Assembly (NCBI RefSeq): GCF_049331405.1
Contig: NZ_CP186274.1
Location: forward strand, 1,488,001-1,552,000
Reading direction: 5' to 3'
Length of the DNA stretch: 64,000 nucleotides
DNA from: PoT sp049331405
GTDB lineage: Bacteria > Planctomycetota > Planctomycetia > Isosphaerales > Isosphaeraceae
Made by a program: the position numbers and the translations under genes. This document shows positions 50,659 to 58,119 of the stretch, piece after piece (position 1 is the first letter of the stretch; each line of letters opens with the position of its first letter). Under the pieces are notes generated by a model, which worked only from the letters and a program-made list of their open reading frames with translations, did no database searches and was not told the DNA's origin.

Positions 50659-51609
50659 TCAATCGGCGATCATGCGGGCGATCGCGCCGGCAACGTCGCG
50701 GCGTCGATCGTCGTATTTCAGGAGCGTCCGCGGATCCGAGTGACGCGAGAACTGTTGGACGCTGCGGATGTCCCCGTTCGTCGCGTCCAGGGCGGAAGTG
50801 ATGGCCTGGTGGCGGAGTCCGTGGGGACGGACGGCGTGATTCAACCCGGCACGCTTGCCGAGGGCCTGGACGGTCTGATAGACCGCCGTGTCGGTCAACC
50901 TCGAGGCCTCTTTCGCGGCCCGGTCGAGCCGGGTGAAGAGCGGCCCATCCTCGAGGCCTCGGATCTCGATCCACTCGCCGAGCGCCCGGGCGGTCCCTTC
51001 GGGCAGCGTCAGCAGCTCGCCTTGCGTCCGGCCCTTGCCCACGATTTCGACCGTGCCTCGCTCCAAGTCGACGTCGGCCAGGTCCAGGGCCACAACCTCA
51101 CCTCGCCTCATGCCCAGGTCATGCAAGAGCCGGATCAAGGCCAGGTCCCGGACGCCCTTCGCGTCTCCCGTCGAGGCCTCTCGCTTCGCCGTCTCGAGCA
51201 TGGCCTTCCACCCGTCGTCGCCGGGCCCTCGCGTGTCGCGATAGGCTTCGGCCTTGGGGCTCTCGACTTCGAGAGTCCAGTTGATCAGGCCCAGCGTCCT
51301 GCCGAGCTTGACCACCGATCGGAGTGCGGCGAGTCGGCGAGAGACCGTTGCGGACGACAACCCGCGTTCGGTCATGTGCGAGCGATAGGCCAGGGCCACA
51401 CCGTTCGCCTGGCCATGGTGGAGGGCGATCAACCCGTTGACGGCTTCGCCCGAGGAGCCCGCCCCGGCGAACATGGCGAAGTCTTCGAGGTCGCTCTCAT
51501 AGGCCCTGAGTGTGGTAGGCTTGCGGCCTGAGAGGAATGCCGCGGTGAGATCGATGCTCGTGAAGGCGAGCGGCTGGACGGAGGCCTGAACATGAGATAG
51601 GGTTGTCAT
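50659..51609 (-). CDS. int: tyrosine recombinase / phage integrase
   Basis: The protein has 316 residues in two domains: an N-terminal SAM-like DNA-binding domain ('TTLRAYESDLEDFAMFA', 'LSSATVSRRLAALRSVVKLG') and a C-terminal catalytic domain with Arg169 ('GMRRGEVVAL'), Lys192, His263-x-x-Arg266 ('RPHGLRHQA'), His290 and Tyr299 ('KYDDRRRD'). All catalytic residues of the family are present. The ATG at 51609 is chosen; the GTG at 51702 would add 31 residues without a ribosome site. It should catalyse integration and excision of the prophage. Confidence 0.93.
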   Translation of the reverse strand: MTTLSHVQASVQPLAFTSIDLTAAFLSGRKPTTLRAYESDLEDFAMFAGAGSSGEAVNGLIALHHGQANGVALAYRSHMTERGLSSATVSRRLAALRSVVKLGRTLGLINWTLEVESPKAEAYRDTRGPGDDGWKAMLETAKREASTGDAKGVRDLALIRLLHDLGMRRGEVVALDLADVDLERGTVEIVGKGRTQGELLTLPEGTARALGEWIEIRGLEDGPLFTRLDRAAKEASRLTDTAVYQTVQALGKRAGLNHAVRPHGLRHQAITSALDATNGDIRSVQQFSRHSDPRTLLKYDDRRRDVAGAIARMIAD

Positions 51610-51727
51610 CGCTAGGTCATCTCGCTTAGGGCTTCGGTCTCGGTCGAGTTTCCGCTCGGCCGAGACCTTTTCATTTCCACCTCTCCCACTCGCATCTGAC
51701 ACGTGAATAATACCTAACTGAACGACC

Positions 51728-51964
51728 TCAGTCTAGCCCGTTCCTCTGCGTTTTCGCCTTTTTTTCGTGGGAATACGCGAGAACCTTCTTCCCCTCTTTT
51801 GACCTCTTCGCCACGTCTTCGAGCACGACTCGGCAGTAGGACGCCAGCGCCAGCCCGTTCGCGTTCGCGACCCGTTGCAACTCCTCGTGCACGTCCGGCG
51901 GCAAATAGCACCTGACATGGATCTCGTTCCCCTCCCTCGGCAGCGAATCGCTTCTCCGTGCCAT
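51728..51964 (-). CDS. ribbon-helix-helix (CopG/Arc-like) DNA-binding protein
   Basis: The protein has 78 residues. The core 'NEIHVRCYLPPDVHEELQRVANANGLALASYCRVVLEDVAKRS' has the beta-strand and two helices of the ribbon-helix-helix fold, and the tail is very basic ('KKAKTQRNG'). AGGTGAGAG precedes the ATG. It is 118 bp upstream of the integrase on the same strand and may act as a prophage regulator or excisionase-like factor. A palindrome at 52139-52151 in its upstream region is a candidate binding site. Confidence 0.75.
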   Translation of the reverse strand: MARRSDSLPREGNEIHVRCYLPPDVHEELQRVANANGLALASYCRVVLEDVAKRSKEGKKVLAYSHEKKAKTQRNGLD

Positions 51965-52324
51965 CTCTCACCTGGCCTTTCACGCCTCGACTCGACCCGT
52001 TCTCAACCCGCCCACTCACGCCAACCGTAGGCATCTGAGGGACTCCAGTCAACATCGGCAGCGTTCACCCGTTGCCCGCACATTCTCCCCAGACGTCACC
52101 GAGATACGCAGCCCTCACACGGCAATCGCACGCTCATAGCACAAGTTGTGCCATTTAGGCATTTCCATGGTATCCGCAAAACGCGATGTGATCGAACCCG
52201 CCCAGACTTGCGACGAATTTCCGCTCAAAGTTTGCGTGCTGCCCCCCTCCTTAATAGAGCATCCGATTTTGTATCCTCCCCCAGTTCTTTGCATTCCCTA
52301 GCGCCTTTGCATAGGAGTCAGCCC
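51965..52324. other. divergent control region of the prophage
   Basis: This 360-bp region separates the leftward integrase module from the rightward genes and should contain promoters for both. It holds the palindrome at 52139-52151; no gene is supported. Confidence 0.45.
52139..52151. promoter_or_regulatory. 13-bp palindrome in the divergent control region
   Basis: GCACAA-G-TTGTGC is a perfect inverted repeat around one central base. It lies between the divergent prophage modules and could be bound by the ribbon-helix-helix or XRE protein. No second copy was seen nearby. Confidence 0.4.
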
Positions 52325-52708
52325 ATGGCAGCCACCACGACGCACGCAGCCCACCGCGGCACGTCGCACGGTGCCTGCCTACTCTCCCCCTCGCTGCCCA
52401 TCGTGCTCGACAACGCATCGTCGCCCGTCATCCGGGATGCCGCTCTGACACGTACGTCACCTCGGCATAGCTCTTACCCCCTTCATCGAAGTTCGGCTGA
52501 AAGGGTGCTAACGCGTATGGCCTCTCGCATGACCTCGGAAATCGATCGGCAAGGGCGTCTTGCTGCGCGCTGGATCGGCGGAGCTGGCCTCGTTCTCATC
52601 GCGACTCCCCTCCTGGCCGGCCTGACCCAGACCGTCAGTGCATGCATCGCCATGTCCCTCCTGCACGCATCGGGTGTACTCTCGTCCACCGATTCGAGCT
52701 TACGATAA
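52325..52708 (+). CDS. hypothetical prophage protein with membrane segment
   Basis: The protein has 127 residues starting MAATTTHAAHRG after AGGAG at ideal spacing. The C-terminal part has a hydrophobic stretch ('GGAGLVLIATPLLAGLTQTVSACIAMSLLH') that probably spans the membrane once or twice. No family recognised. First gene of the rightward module. Confidence 0.65.
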   Translation: MAATTTHAAHRGTSHGACLLSPSLPIVLDNASSPVIRDAALTRTSPRHSSYPLHRSSAERVLTRMASRMTSEIDRQGRLAARWIGGAGLVLIATPLLAGLTQTVSACIAMSLLHASGVLSSTDSSLR

Positions 52709-52881
52709 CGCTCATTTTCGTAAGCCAACCCTCGGCTTGGAGGGTACCCCACCAGGGTCGAGCCCCCGGCCTCTGGCGACGTTACCCCCATGTCCCCCCC
52801 CTCCGGCGGGGGTAGGGGTGGGGGGTGGCACCTCCTCCCCAAACTCCCGAAGAATTTGGCCCTTTACATTCGCGAGTCTTT

Positions 52882-54387
52882 ATGAGTGACCAGAAGCAGC
52901 CAGAGCCGAGAATCGTGGAAGGCAAGGGCGGAGAGTTGCGTCTGGAGTGGGGGGAGAACCCGCCTTCGGCTCTGGCCCGGATCAAGATCCTCGCGAACAA
53001 CGTGCGGGGGATCGCGGGCGACGCATTCACGTACGGCTACTCCGCCCAGACGATCGGCCTGTTCATGGGCGAGCTGCTGAGTCTGGCTGACGAGGTGGCG
53101 AAGGAGAGTGGCTCGAATCACCTCTCGGCCCTGAATGGGACCGTGAAGCGACTTGAGGCGAGCCGGGACGAGTGGAAGGCCAAGGCTGAGGAGTTGACCA
53201 AGCAGCTGTCCGAGGCGGAGGCGGGTTGCAATCTGCTGAGGGCCGAGATTGATGGCTCGAGCCCGGAGTTCCCCCGTTGGACCACAGAAGACTCGCTCAA
53301 TTACCTCATCCAAACAGGGGAAGGTCAGACGGTTCAGGTCAGGATGCCGCTCGCGATCCCTCGGGTTAAGCGGGGTGAGGTCTGCCGAGCTGTCAGAGCT
53401 TGCTTCCACGAGAAGGTAAAGGGCTGTATCGCGTTGCCCGAGGGAGTTCGGCTCATCCAGGCGAACGCCCCGAAGCTCGAAGAGAGCCGGGCCAGGGCGT
53501 TCGTCTCGCGCGAGGGCATGGATTACGTCCCCGTCCAGAATCCGGCCGAGAAGGAACGCTGGCCATATAAGTTCATTACCCCTCTGACCAAAGAAGAGCG
53601 GGAGCAGATCATTCGCGACTGTGCCGCCCCTCTTGTCCTCCCAACGGGCGAGTTCATCGACTCGAAGGAGCTGGCGCAGCTCAAGGCGGACCTGGCCGAG
53701 GCTCGCGAGGAGATGGTCAAGCAAAGCGAGAGTGCGAAAGAGCTTCGCGAGCGCCTGAAGGTGGCCGAGTCTCGGGTTCGAACGGATGCGGGCCTCAAGA
53801 GGCAGGCGGCGGCCAGGATCGAGAAGCTGAGGGCCGAGAACAAGGCTCGCGGAGAGCTCATCGCCGACCTGAAGGCGAAGGCCAACAGGCCGGAACTCTT
53901 CTCTGCCTACCTCTCGAAGGACAACAGCTTCCTCGTGGTCGATTCGGCGACGATGGAGGCCACGGTTTACCGGCTCGATGCGAACGGGTCGCTCTTCATC
54001 GAGAGACCGGCAAGCTCCGAGGCGAAAGAGTTCGAAGACACTCCTTTCCTCCCCGGAACCGAAGCCGAGTGCGTCCATTGCGGGTCGAAGGCGAGGGTAG
54101 CTCCGGGCGGCAAAATTCCCGTCTGTGACTGCCCTGAGGCTCGCGAAGATCGCCGGTCCAAGAAGGTCCGGGATTCCATCGGCGAATGTGTCCATTGCGG
54201 GTCGAGAGTAGCCTTTGGTATTCACGGCGGCCGAATCCCGCTCTGCAACTGCCCGGCGGCCCGGGAGGAGCGGCTCAAGGAGGCCGAATCCGGAGAGCTG
54301 GACTCCCACAAGCGGGACCTGGAAACGGTTCGCGTGCTGAGAGATCCCGGCGGAGTCATCGATTCGAATGGAATTCTCGTAATCTGA
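52882..54387 (+). CDS. coiled-coil protein with tandem zinc-knuckle-like motifs (prophage)
   Basis: The protein has 501 residues. Long coiled coils are predicted by eye around residues 70-115 and 265-350 ('LKADLAEAREEMVKQSESAKELRERLKVAESRVR'). Near the end two near-identical units, 'ECVHCGSKARVAPGGKIPVCDCPEARE' split by 'RRSKKVRDSIG' from 'ECVHCGSRVAFGIHGGRIPLCNCP', provide Cys-x2-Cys and Cys-x-Cys pairs typical of zinc binding. The start at 52882 is chosen to avoid a proline-rich N-terminal extension. No family recognised; a scaffold for nucleic acid or protein binding is a guess. Confidence 0.7.
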   Translation: MSDQKQPEPRIVEGKGGELRLEWGENPPSALARIKILANNVRGIAGDAFTYGYSAQTIGLFMGELLSLADEVAKESGSNHLSALNGTVKRLEASRDEWKAKAEELTKQLSEAEAGCNLLRAEIDGSSPEFPRWTTEDSLNYLIQTGEGQTVQVRMPLAIPRVKRGEVCRAVRACFHEKVKGCIALPEGVRLIQANAPKLEESRARAFVSREGMDYVPVQNPAEKERWPYKFITPLTKEEREQIIRDCAAPLVLPTGEFIDSKELAQLKADLAEAREEMVKQSESAKELRERLKVAESRVRTDAGLKRQAAARIEKLRAENKARGELIADLKAKANRPELFSAYLSKDNSFLVVDSATMEATVYRLDANGSLFIERPASSEAKEFEDTPFLPGTEAECVHCGSKARVAPGGKIPVCDCPEAREDRRSKKVRDSIGECVHCGSRVAFGIHGGRIPLCNCPAAREERLKEAESGELDSHKRDLETVRVLRDPGGVIDSNGILVI

Positions 54388-54394
54388 GGTTTCG

Positions 54395-54646
54395 ATGCGT
54401 TTCCGCAAGCTTCCGGTCGAAGTCGATGCCGTTCGATGGGACGGGATAGACCCTGACGTTTTCCCGCAATTCACGCGGATGGCGATGGGGAAGGACAGCC
54501 AAGGCCGAATCATCGGCCAGTTGTGCATCCCGACACCCGAAGGTGTCATGTTGGCCAATCCTGGCGATTGGATCATCACGGGAGTGAAGGGGGAGGTCTA
54601 CCCCTGCAAGCCTGACATCTTCGAGGCCACTTACGAGCCGGCCTGA
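54395..54646 (+). CDS. small phage protein (PGDWIxxGVKGExYPCKPDIFxATYE family)
   Basis: The protein has 83 residues. The end 'NPGDWIITGVKGEVYPCKPDIFEATYEPA' matches a small protein present in many tailed phages and prophages, with no assigned function. It begins 7 bp after the stop of the coiled-coil gene and is followed by an intrinsic terminator. Confidence 0.8.
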   Translation: MRFRKLPVEVDAVRWDGIDPDVFPQFTRMAMGKDSQGRIIGQLCIPTPEGVMLANPGDWIITGVKGEVYPCKPDIFEATYEPA

Positions 54647-54671
54647 TTCGAATCCTCGATCGAGCTTCTCG

Positions 54672-54703
54672 GGCCAGGTCACTCGACCTGGCCTTTTCCT
54701 TTG
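54672..54703 (+). terminator. rho-independent terminator in the prophage
   Basis: A 9-bp stem GGCCAGGTC/GACCTGGCC with loop ACTC is followed by TTTTCCTTT, 25 bp after the stop of the preceding gene. Confidence 0.85.
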
Positions 54704-54721
54704 ATCCATTTGGACCAACTC

Positions 54722-55111
54722 ATGCCTCGACGCTATCTGACCAGCCATAAGGTCAACGGTGCCAACGAAGCCTTGACCGTCGAGGCTTTGGACGAAGCCG
54801 GACCGGGCGGCGCGAGCCATCACTATGGCATCGGCGGCTTCATTCGCCCCAATTCGGAAGGTACTGACGTCGAGACTTATCTCAACGTCCATTTCCAGAA
54901 CGGGGCCATCGGCGAAGTCGGGACCAACGGCGTCACGCACGAGGCCCTACTCGCGATCCTCATCGATCGTCTCCAGGGCTTCCAGTCCGGCAAGTTCGCT
55001 TGTCGGGAAAACGCTCTCGCTTTGACCAAGCTCCAAGAGGCTCAGATGTGGCTGAAGTCTCGCACCGAAGCGAGGCTCGCGCGAGGCGTCGAAGGAACCC
55101 TCAAGGTCTGA
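54722..55111 (+). CDS. candidate Tad1/Acb2-like phage anti-defence protein
   Basis: The protein has 129 residues. 'FQNGAIGEVGTNGVTHEALLAILIDRL' in the middle, 'CRENALALTKLQEAQMWL' at about 94-111 and the terminal 'RGVEGT' match a family I know from phages, which I recall is related to Tad1/Acb2, proteins that sequester cyclic nucleotide signals of Thoeris and CBASS defence. The match is by pattern only. The ATG at 54722 is 19 bp after the terminator; the longer frame begins with TTG and adds little. It is placed among small accessory genes. Confidence 0.6.
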   Translation: MPRRYLTSHKVNGANEALTVEALDEAGPGGASHHYGIGGFIRPNSEGTDVETYLNVHFQNGAIGEVGTNGVTHEALLAILIDRLQGFQSGKFACRENALALTKLQEAQMWLKSRTEARLARGVEGTLKV

Positions 55112-55176
55112 TCAGCCTTGCACCGCCCTCGATCGAGTGACGGGGCCGGTTAACGATCCATCCCGGAGCCATTCCA

Positions 55177-55464
55177 ATGGGAGTCGATTCGAATACCCTC
55201 TCCGTCCTCGCGACGGTGAGGGATGGCCTCTCCGCGCACATCGCGAAGGTTCGAGATTACGGCCTCCTCTCCGACGAGCTCGAACGCCTCGCCAATCTCC
55301 GGTCGACGGTGAACGCCGAAATCGACCGGTTGACGCCACCGATCGCCGCCGAGACGACCGCTGTCGAGCCCCGGGCGGTTGCCCCGGCCGCCGCGGAGCC
55401 GGCCCCCGCCGTCTCGCCCGTCGTCCCCGACCCGGGCCCCCAACATCCCCACGGGATGCTTTAA
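55177..55464 (+). CDS. hypothetical prophage protein
   Basis: The protein has 95 residues: a helical N-terminal part ('LSAHIAKVRDYGLLSDELERLANLRSTVNAEIDRL') followed by a Pro/Ala-rich tail. GGAG lies upstream. No family recognised; small coiled-coil proteins like this are common in phage accessory regions. Confidence 0.6.
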   Translation: MGVDSNTLSVLATVRDGLSAHIAKVRDYGLLSDELERLANLRSTVNAEIDRLTPPIAAETTAVEPRAVAPAAAEPAPAVSPVVPDPGPQHPHGML

Positions 55465-55474
55465 GGAAGTAACG

Positions 55475-56266
55475 ATGCATGAACTCGAACAGATCAGGGC
55501 TTGCGTCTGTCGCAAGCTCGACCCCGCGTGCACCCCCCTGAGGGGCGTCATCGCCGACGCGGAGCGCGAGACCCGCGAGCTCCTGGGCTTCGGCCAGCCC
55601 CAGACGGCCGCGATGCTGACCTCGGCCCACTGGGCGCCGGGGAAGACGCTCCGGATCGCGTTCCGGGGAGGCACGCGGGCCGCTCGGCGGGTCGTGATGG
55701 CGGCCGCTCTCGAGTGGATGAAATACGCGAACATCGACATCGTCCAGGTGACCTCGGGCGCCTGCGACATCCGCTGTTCGTTCGATCCCGGCGGCTCCTG
55801 GAGCTACATCGGGACGGAAATCCTCTCGGTCCCGCCCGATCAGCCGACCATGAACATCGGCTGGGGGCCGGACATGCCGACCTGCCTCCACGAGCTGGGC
55901 CATACGTTGGGGCTCATCCACGAGCATCAGAACCCGCAGGCCAAGATCCCGTGGGACGAGCCCGCCGTCCTGGCCTATTACGCCGGGGCGCCGAACTTCT
56001 GGACCGCCCGCCAGACCATCGACAACGTCTTGACCGTCATGGACCCGCGTCTCCTGACGAACGGCGGGTTCGACAAGCATTCGATCATGGAATACCCCAT
56101 CCCGGCCGAGCTGGTCACCGACCCGAGCTTCGCTGTGGGGTGGAATACCGAGCTCTCCGCCGGCGATAAGGCGCTCATCGCCGGCCTGTACCCCGGGGCC
56201 GATGCCAAAGCGCGACTGGAGTTGGGACATGGGATTCAGCGAGACGTTAGCGGCCGTCAAGGATAG
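55475..56266 (+). CDS. astacin-like zinc metalloprotease (prophage)
   Basis: The protein has 263 residues. The zinc site is 'HELGHTLGLIHEHQ' (His139, Glu140, His143, His149), of the HExxHxxGxxHE type used by astacins and other metzincins, and 'SIMEYP' further on is a Met-turn like the 'SIMHY' of astacins. The upstream part contains 'RIAFRGGTRAARRVVMAAALEWMKYANIDIVQV' as expected of this fold. There is no signal peptide. AAGGA precedes the ATG. It overlaps the next gene by 38 bp. A phage-encoded protease could process a virion protein, degrade host surface layers or act inside the cell. Confidence 0.85.
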   Translation: MHELEQIRACVCRKLDPACTPLRGVIADAERETRELLGFGQPQTAAMLTSAHWAPGKTLRIAFRGGTRAARRVVMAAALEWMKYANIDIVQVTSGACDIRCSFDPGGSWSYIGTEILSVPPDQPTMNIGWGPDMPTCLHELGHTLGLIHEHQNPQAKIPWDEPAVLAYYAGAPNFWTARQTIDNVLTVMDPRLLTNGGFDKHSIMEYPIPAELVTDPSFAVGWNTELSAGDKALIAGLYPGADAKARLELGHGIQRDVSGRQG

Positions 56267-56504
56267 CGTCGTCGAGGCGGCAAAGGTCGCGGCCGACGTG
56301 GCGAGGGAGGCCGGCAAGGCGATCGATGACGCGGTCGACTTCACCAAGCTCGAGGAGATCGCCCTCGAGAGCTACACCTCGCACGGGATGGAAGGCGTGG
56401 TCTCGGCCCTGAGCACGCGGACTTCCGAGTTCATCGTGGATCCGACCGCGGCCCGGGTCGTCTCCGTGACGCTCACGCTCGCCAAGGGGCTGGCCAAGAA
56501 GTGA
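56229..56504 (+). CDS. small helical prophage protein
   Basis: The protein has 91 residues and is rich in Ala, Val and charged residues in an amphipathic-helix pattern ('LAAVKDSVVEAAKVAADVAREAGKAIDDAV'). GGAG lies upstream, and it overlaps the metalloprotease gene by 38 bp. No family recognised; a coupled partner of the protease is possible. Confidence 0.6.
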   Translation: MGFSETLAAVKDSVVEAAKVAADVAREAGKAIDDAVDFTKLEEIALESYTSHGMEGVVSALSTRTSEFIVDPTAARVVSVTLTLAKGLAKK

Positions 56505-56541
56505 CCCCTCACGAGCTCACATCCTGATTAGGACTGCGCCG

Positions 56542-56838
56542 ATGACTGTGCATCACGAGGCGGGGGTGACGGTGGCCTTGTCGACCGGTTTGGGCTGGTG
56601 GCTCGTCAATACGTTCTATCAGCACGGCCCGAGTTGGGAGCTTTGCCCGCCGATCCTCTTCGGGACCGCGGCCGTCATCGGCGCAGTCAAGTCGTGGAAG
56701 AACGACGAGCAGAAGCGGGAAATCGAGAGGCAGAAGCTCCGGCACGAGGAGGACCGGCATCGCCTGGAGATGTCCCTGCTCGAGGAGAAACACCGGATCG
56801 AGCTGGCACTCATCCAAACGAGCCAGCCATCGACGTGA
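56542..56838 (+). CDS. small membrane protein with coiled-coil tail (holin-like)
   Basis: The protein has 98 residues with two hydrophobic segments ('VTVALSTGLGWWLVNTFY' and 'CPPILFGTAAVIGAVKSW') and a long charged coiled-coil tail ('EQKREIERQKLRHEEDRHRLEMSLLEEKHRIEL'). The two-helix hairpin plus charged C-terminus is the layout of class II holins, but no lysin gene is adjacent, so this is only a suggestion. Confidence 0.5.
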   Translation: MTVHHEAGVTVALSTGLGWWLVNTFYQHGPSWELCPPILFGTAAVIGAVKSWKNDEQKREIERQKLRHEEDRHRLEMSLLEEKHRIELALIQTSQPST

Positions 56839-56907
56839 CGGCCATGGGTGCGGGCGCGGGGTGATAGGTTTCAACGTACCTACCCACCTGAGCCCGGGGC
56901 GAGTGAC

Positions 56908-57672
56908 ATGGACGAATTGACGAATGAAGACGTCGTGAGGGCGATCATTAAGTCTCTCTTGGTGATGCCGAGTACGGACGTCGTTTTCGACACGCTTGGC
57001 CGCTCGGACAAAGAGTGCATCGAGGCGGTGAGCCGCGCTATTGATTCCGGTCATGTCGAGATGTGGGAGTGTGAGGAGATCGGGCGGACGTTGACGCTCA
57101 CTCCGTACGCGGCCGAGCTCGCAGGGGTCGCCATCTCGATGAGTCGGCCGAGAGCAACCCTTTGTTCCCGGGAAGACGAGGCAGATGAAGAGGAAATCGA
57201 AGACGCAGAAGGTGACTCGTCCCAACAGCCTTATTGGCGGAGACTCGATAAGCCGGAACCGCCGAATATTGTCTTGCATCAGCACAAATCGGAGGTCAGC
57301 TACGGGCTGGATTACGAGGACTTTGAGGATAGCTCAATCCCTGACCCTCTTGTTGCTGTCATGGTGTCCGAGGACTACTTCGAGGCCATCAGAAATGGCA
57401 TCAAGGCAGGGGAAACCACCCCGCTCCCTGGCCCCTTCTCGATCGACGTCGACAGGCCCCCGAGGATGCGAGTCCTCTACGGCCAGCGTCTCCAATGGCC
57501 CGTCCTCAACGTCCCCGGTCAGCCGTGCAAGGCCTGCTTCAACCGGCCCCTCTTCGTCGGATACTGCCTGATCTGCGACATCTCGGGAATCGATCGTTTC
57601 CTCCCGGGGCCCGAAGATCGCGACCGACGACGCAAGAGACGCGCCAAGTCCGAGGGCGAGACGAACCCCTGA
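56908..57672 (+). CDS. hypothetical prophage protein with zinc-ribbon-like motif
   Basis: The protein has 254 residues. A helical N-terminus ('TNEDVVRAIIKSLLVMPSTDVVFDTLGRSDKECIEAVSRAIDSGHVEMWE') is followed by an acidic linker and a C-terminal region with 'CKACFNRPLFVGYCLICD', two Cys-x2-Cys pairs that could bind zinc. The tail is very basic. GGGGCGAG lies before the ATG at 56908. It immediately precedes the small terminase gene. Confidence 0.6.
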   Translation: MDELTNEDVVRAIIKSLLVMPSTDVVFDTLGRSDKECIEAVSRAIDSGHVEMWECEEIGRTLTLTPYAAELAGVAISMSRPRATLCSREDEADEEEIEDAEGDSSQQPYWRRLDKPEPPNIVLHQHKSEVSYGLDYEDFEDSSIPDPLVAVMVSEDYFEAIRNGIKAGETTPLPGPFSIDVDRPPRMRVLYGQRLQWPVLNVPGQPCKACFNRPLFVGYCLICDISGIDRFLPGPEDRDRRRKRRAKSEGETNP

Positions 57673-57687
57673 ACCGAGGACACACCG

Positions 57688-58119
57688 GTGGCAAAACCAC
57701 GAGTCACGCGTAACAAGCCGGTCTCCCGCAAGGGGACCCCCGTCGCGCCCATCGAGGCCGTCTCCGAGCTCCAGAAGAGTCGTTTCCTCGACGAATTCCG
57801 GCGCGAGCACAACATCCCGAATGCCCTGGCCAAGGGCGGTTTCGATCGACCCTGGCTCAAGCGGCTCCTGGCCGAGGACAAGGCGTTCCGCGACGCCTTC
57901 CGGGCGATCCGACGCGAGTGGGTCGAGAAGATCGAGCGCAAGGCCTTCGAAGTGGCCGCGGCGGGGGATGGGCCGATGATGCGGTTCATCCTCCAATCCC
58001 TCCGCCCCAACACCTACGGCCAGAAATCGAAGGTCGATATCAAGATCGAGGACATTTCCAAGCTCTCCGATGAGGAGCTTGCGGAGTTGATCAAGAAATG
58101 CGGCGTGAAGGACTCTTGA
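57688..58119 (+). CDS. putative small terminase subunit
   Basis: The protein has 143 residues with GTG start after GAGGA. It is helical, with a helix-turn-helix-like middle ('LDEFRREHNIPNALAKGGFDRPWLKRLLAEDKAFRDAFRAIRREWVEKIE') and a C-terminal 'ISKLSDEELAELIKKCG' as in small terminases. It overlaps the large terminase gene by 22 bp, in the usual order. It would recognise packaging sites on phage DNA. Confidence 0.7.
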   Translation: MAKPRVTRNKPVSRKGTPVAPIEAVSELQKSRFLDEFRREHNIPNALAKGGFDRPWLKRLLAEDKAFRDAFRAIRREWVEKIERKAFEVAAAGDGPMMRFILQSLRPNTYGQKSKVDIKIEDISKLSDEELAELIKKCGVKDS

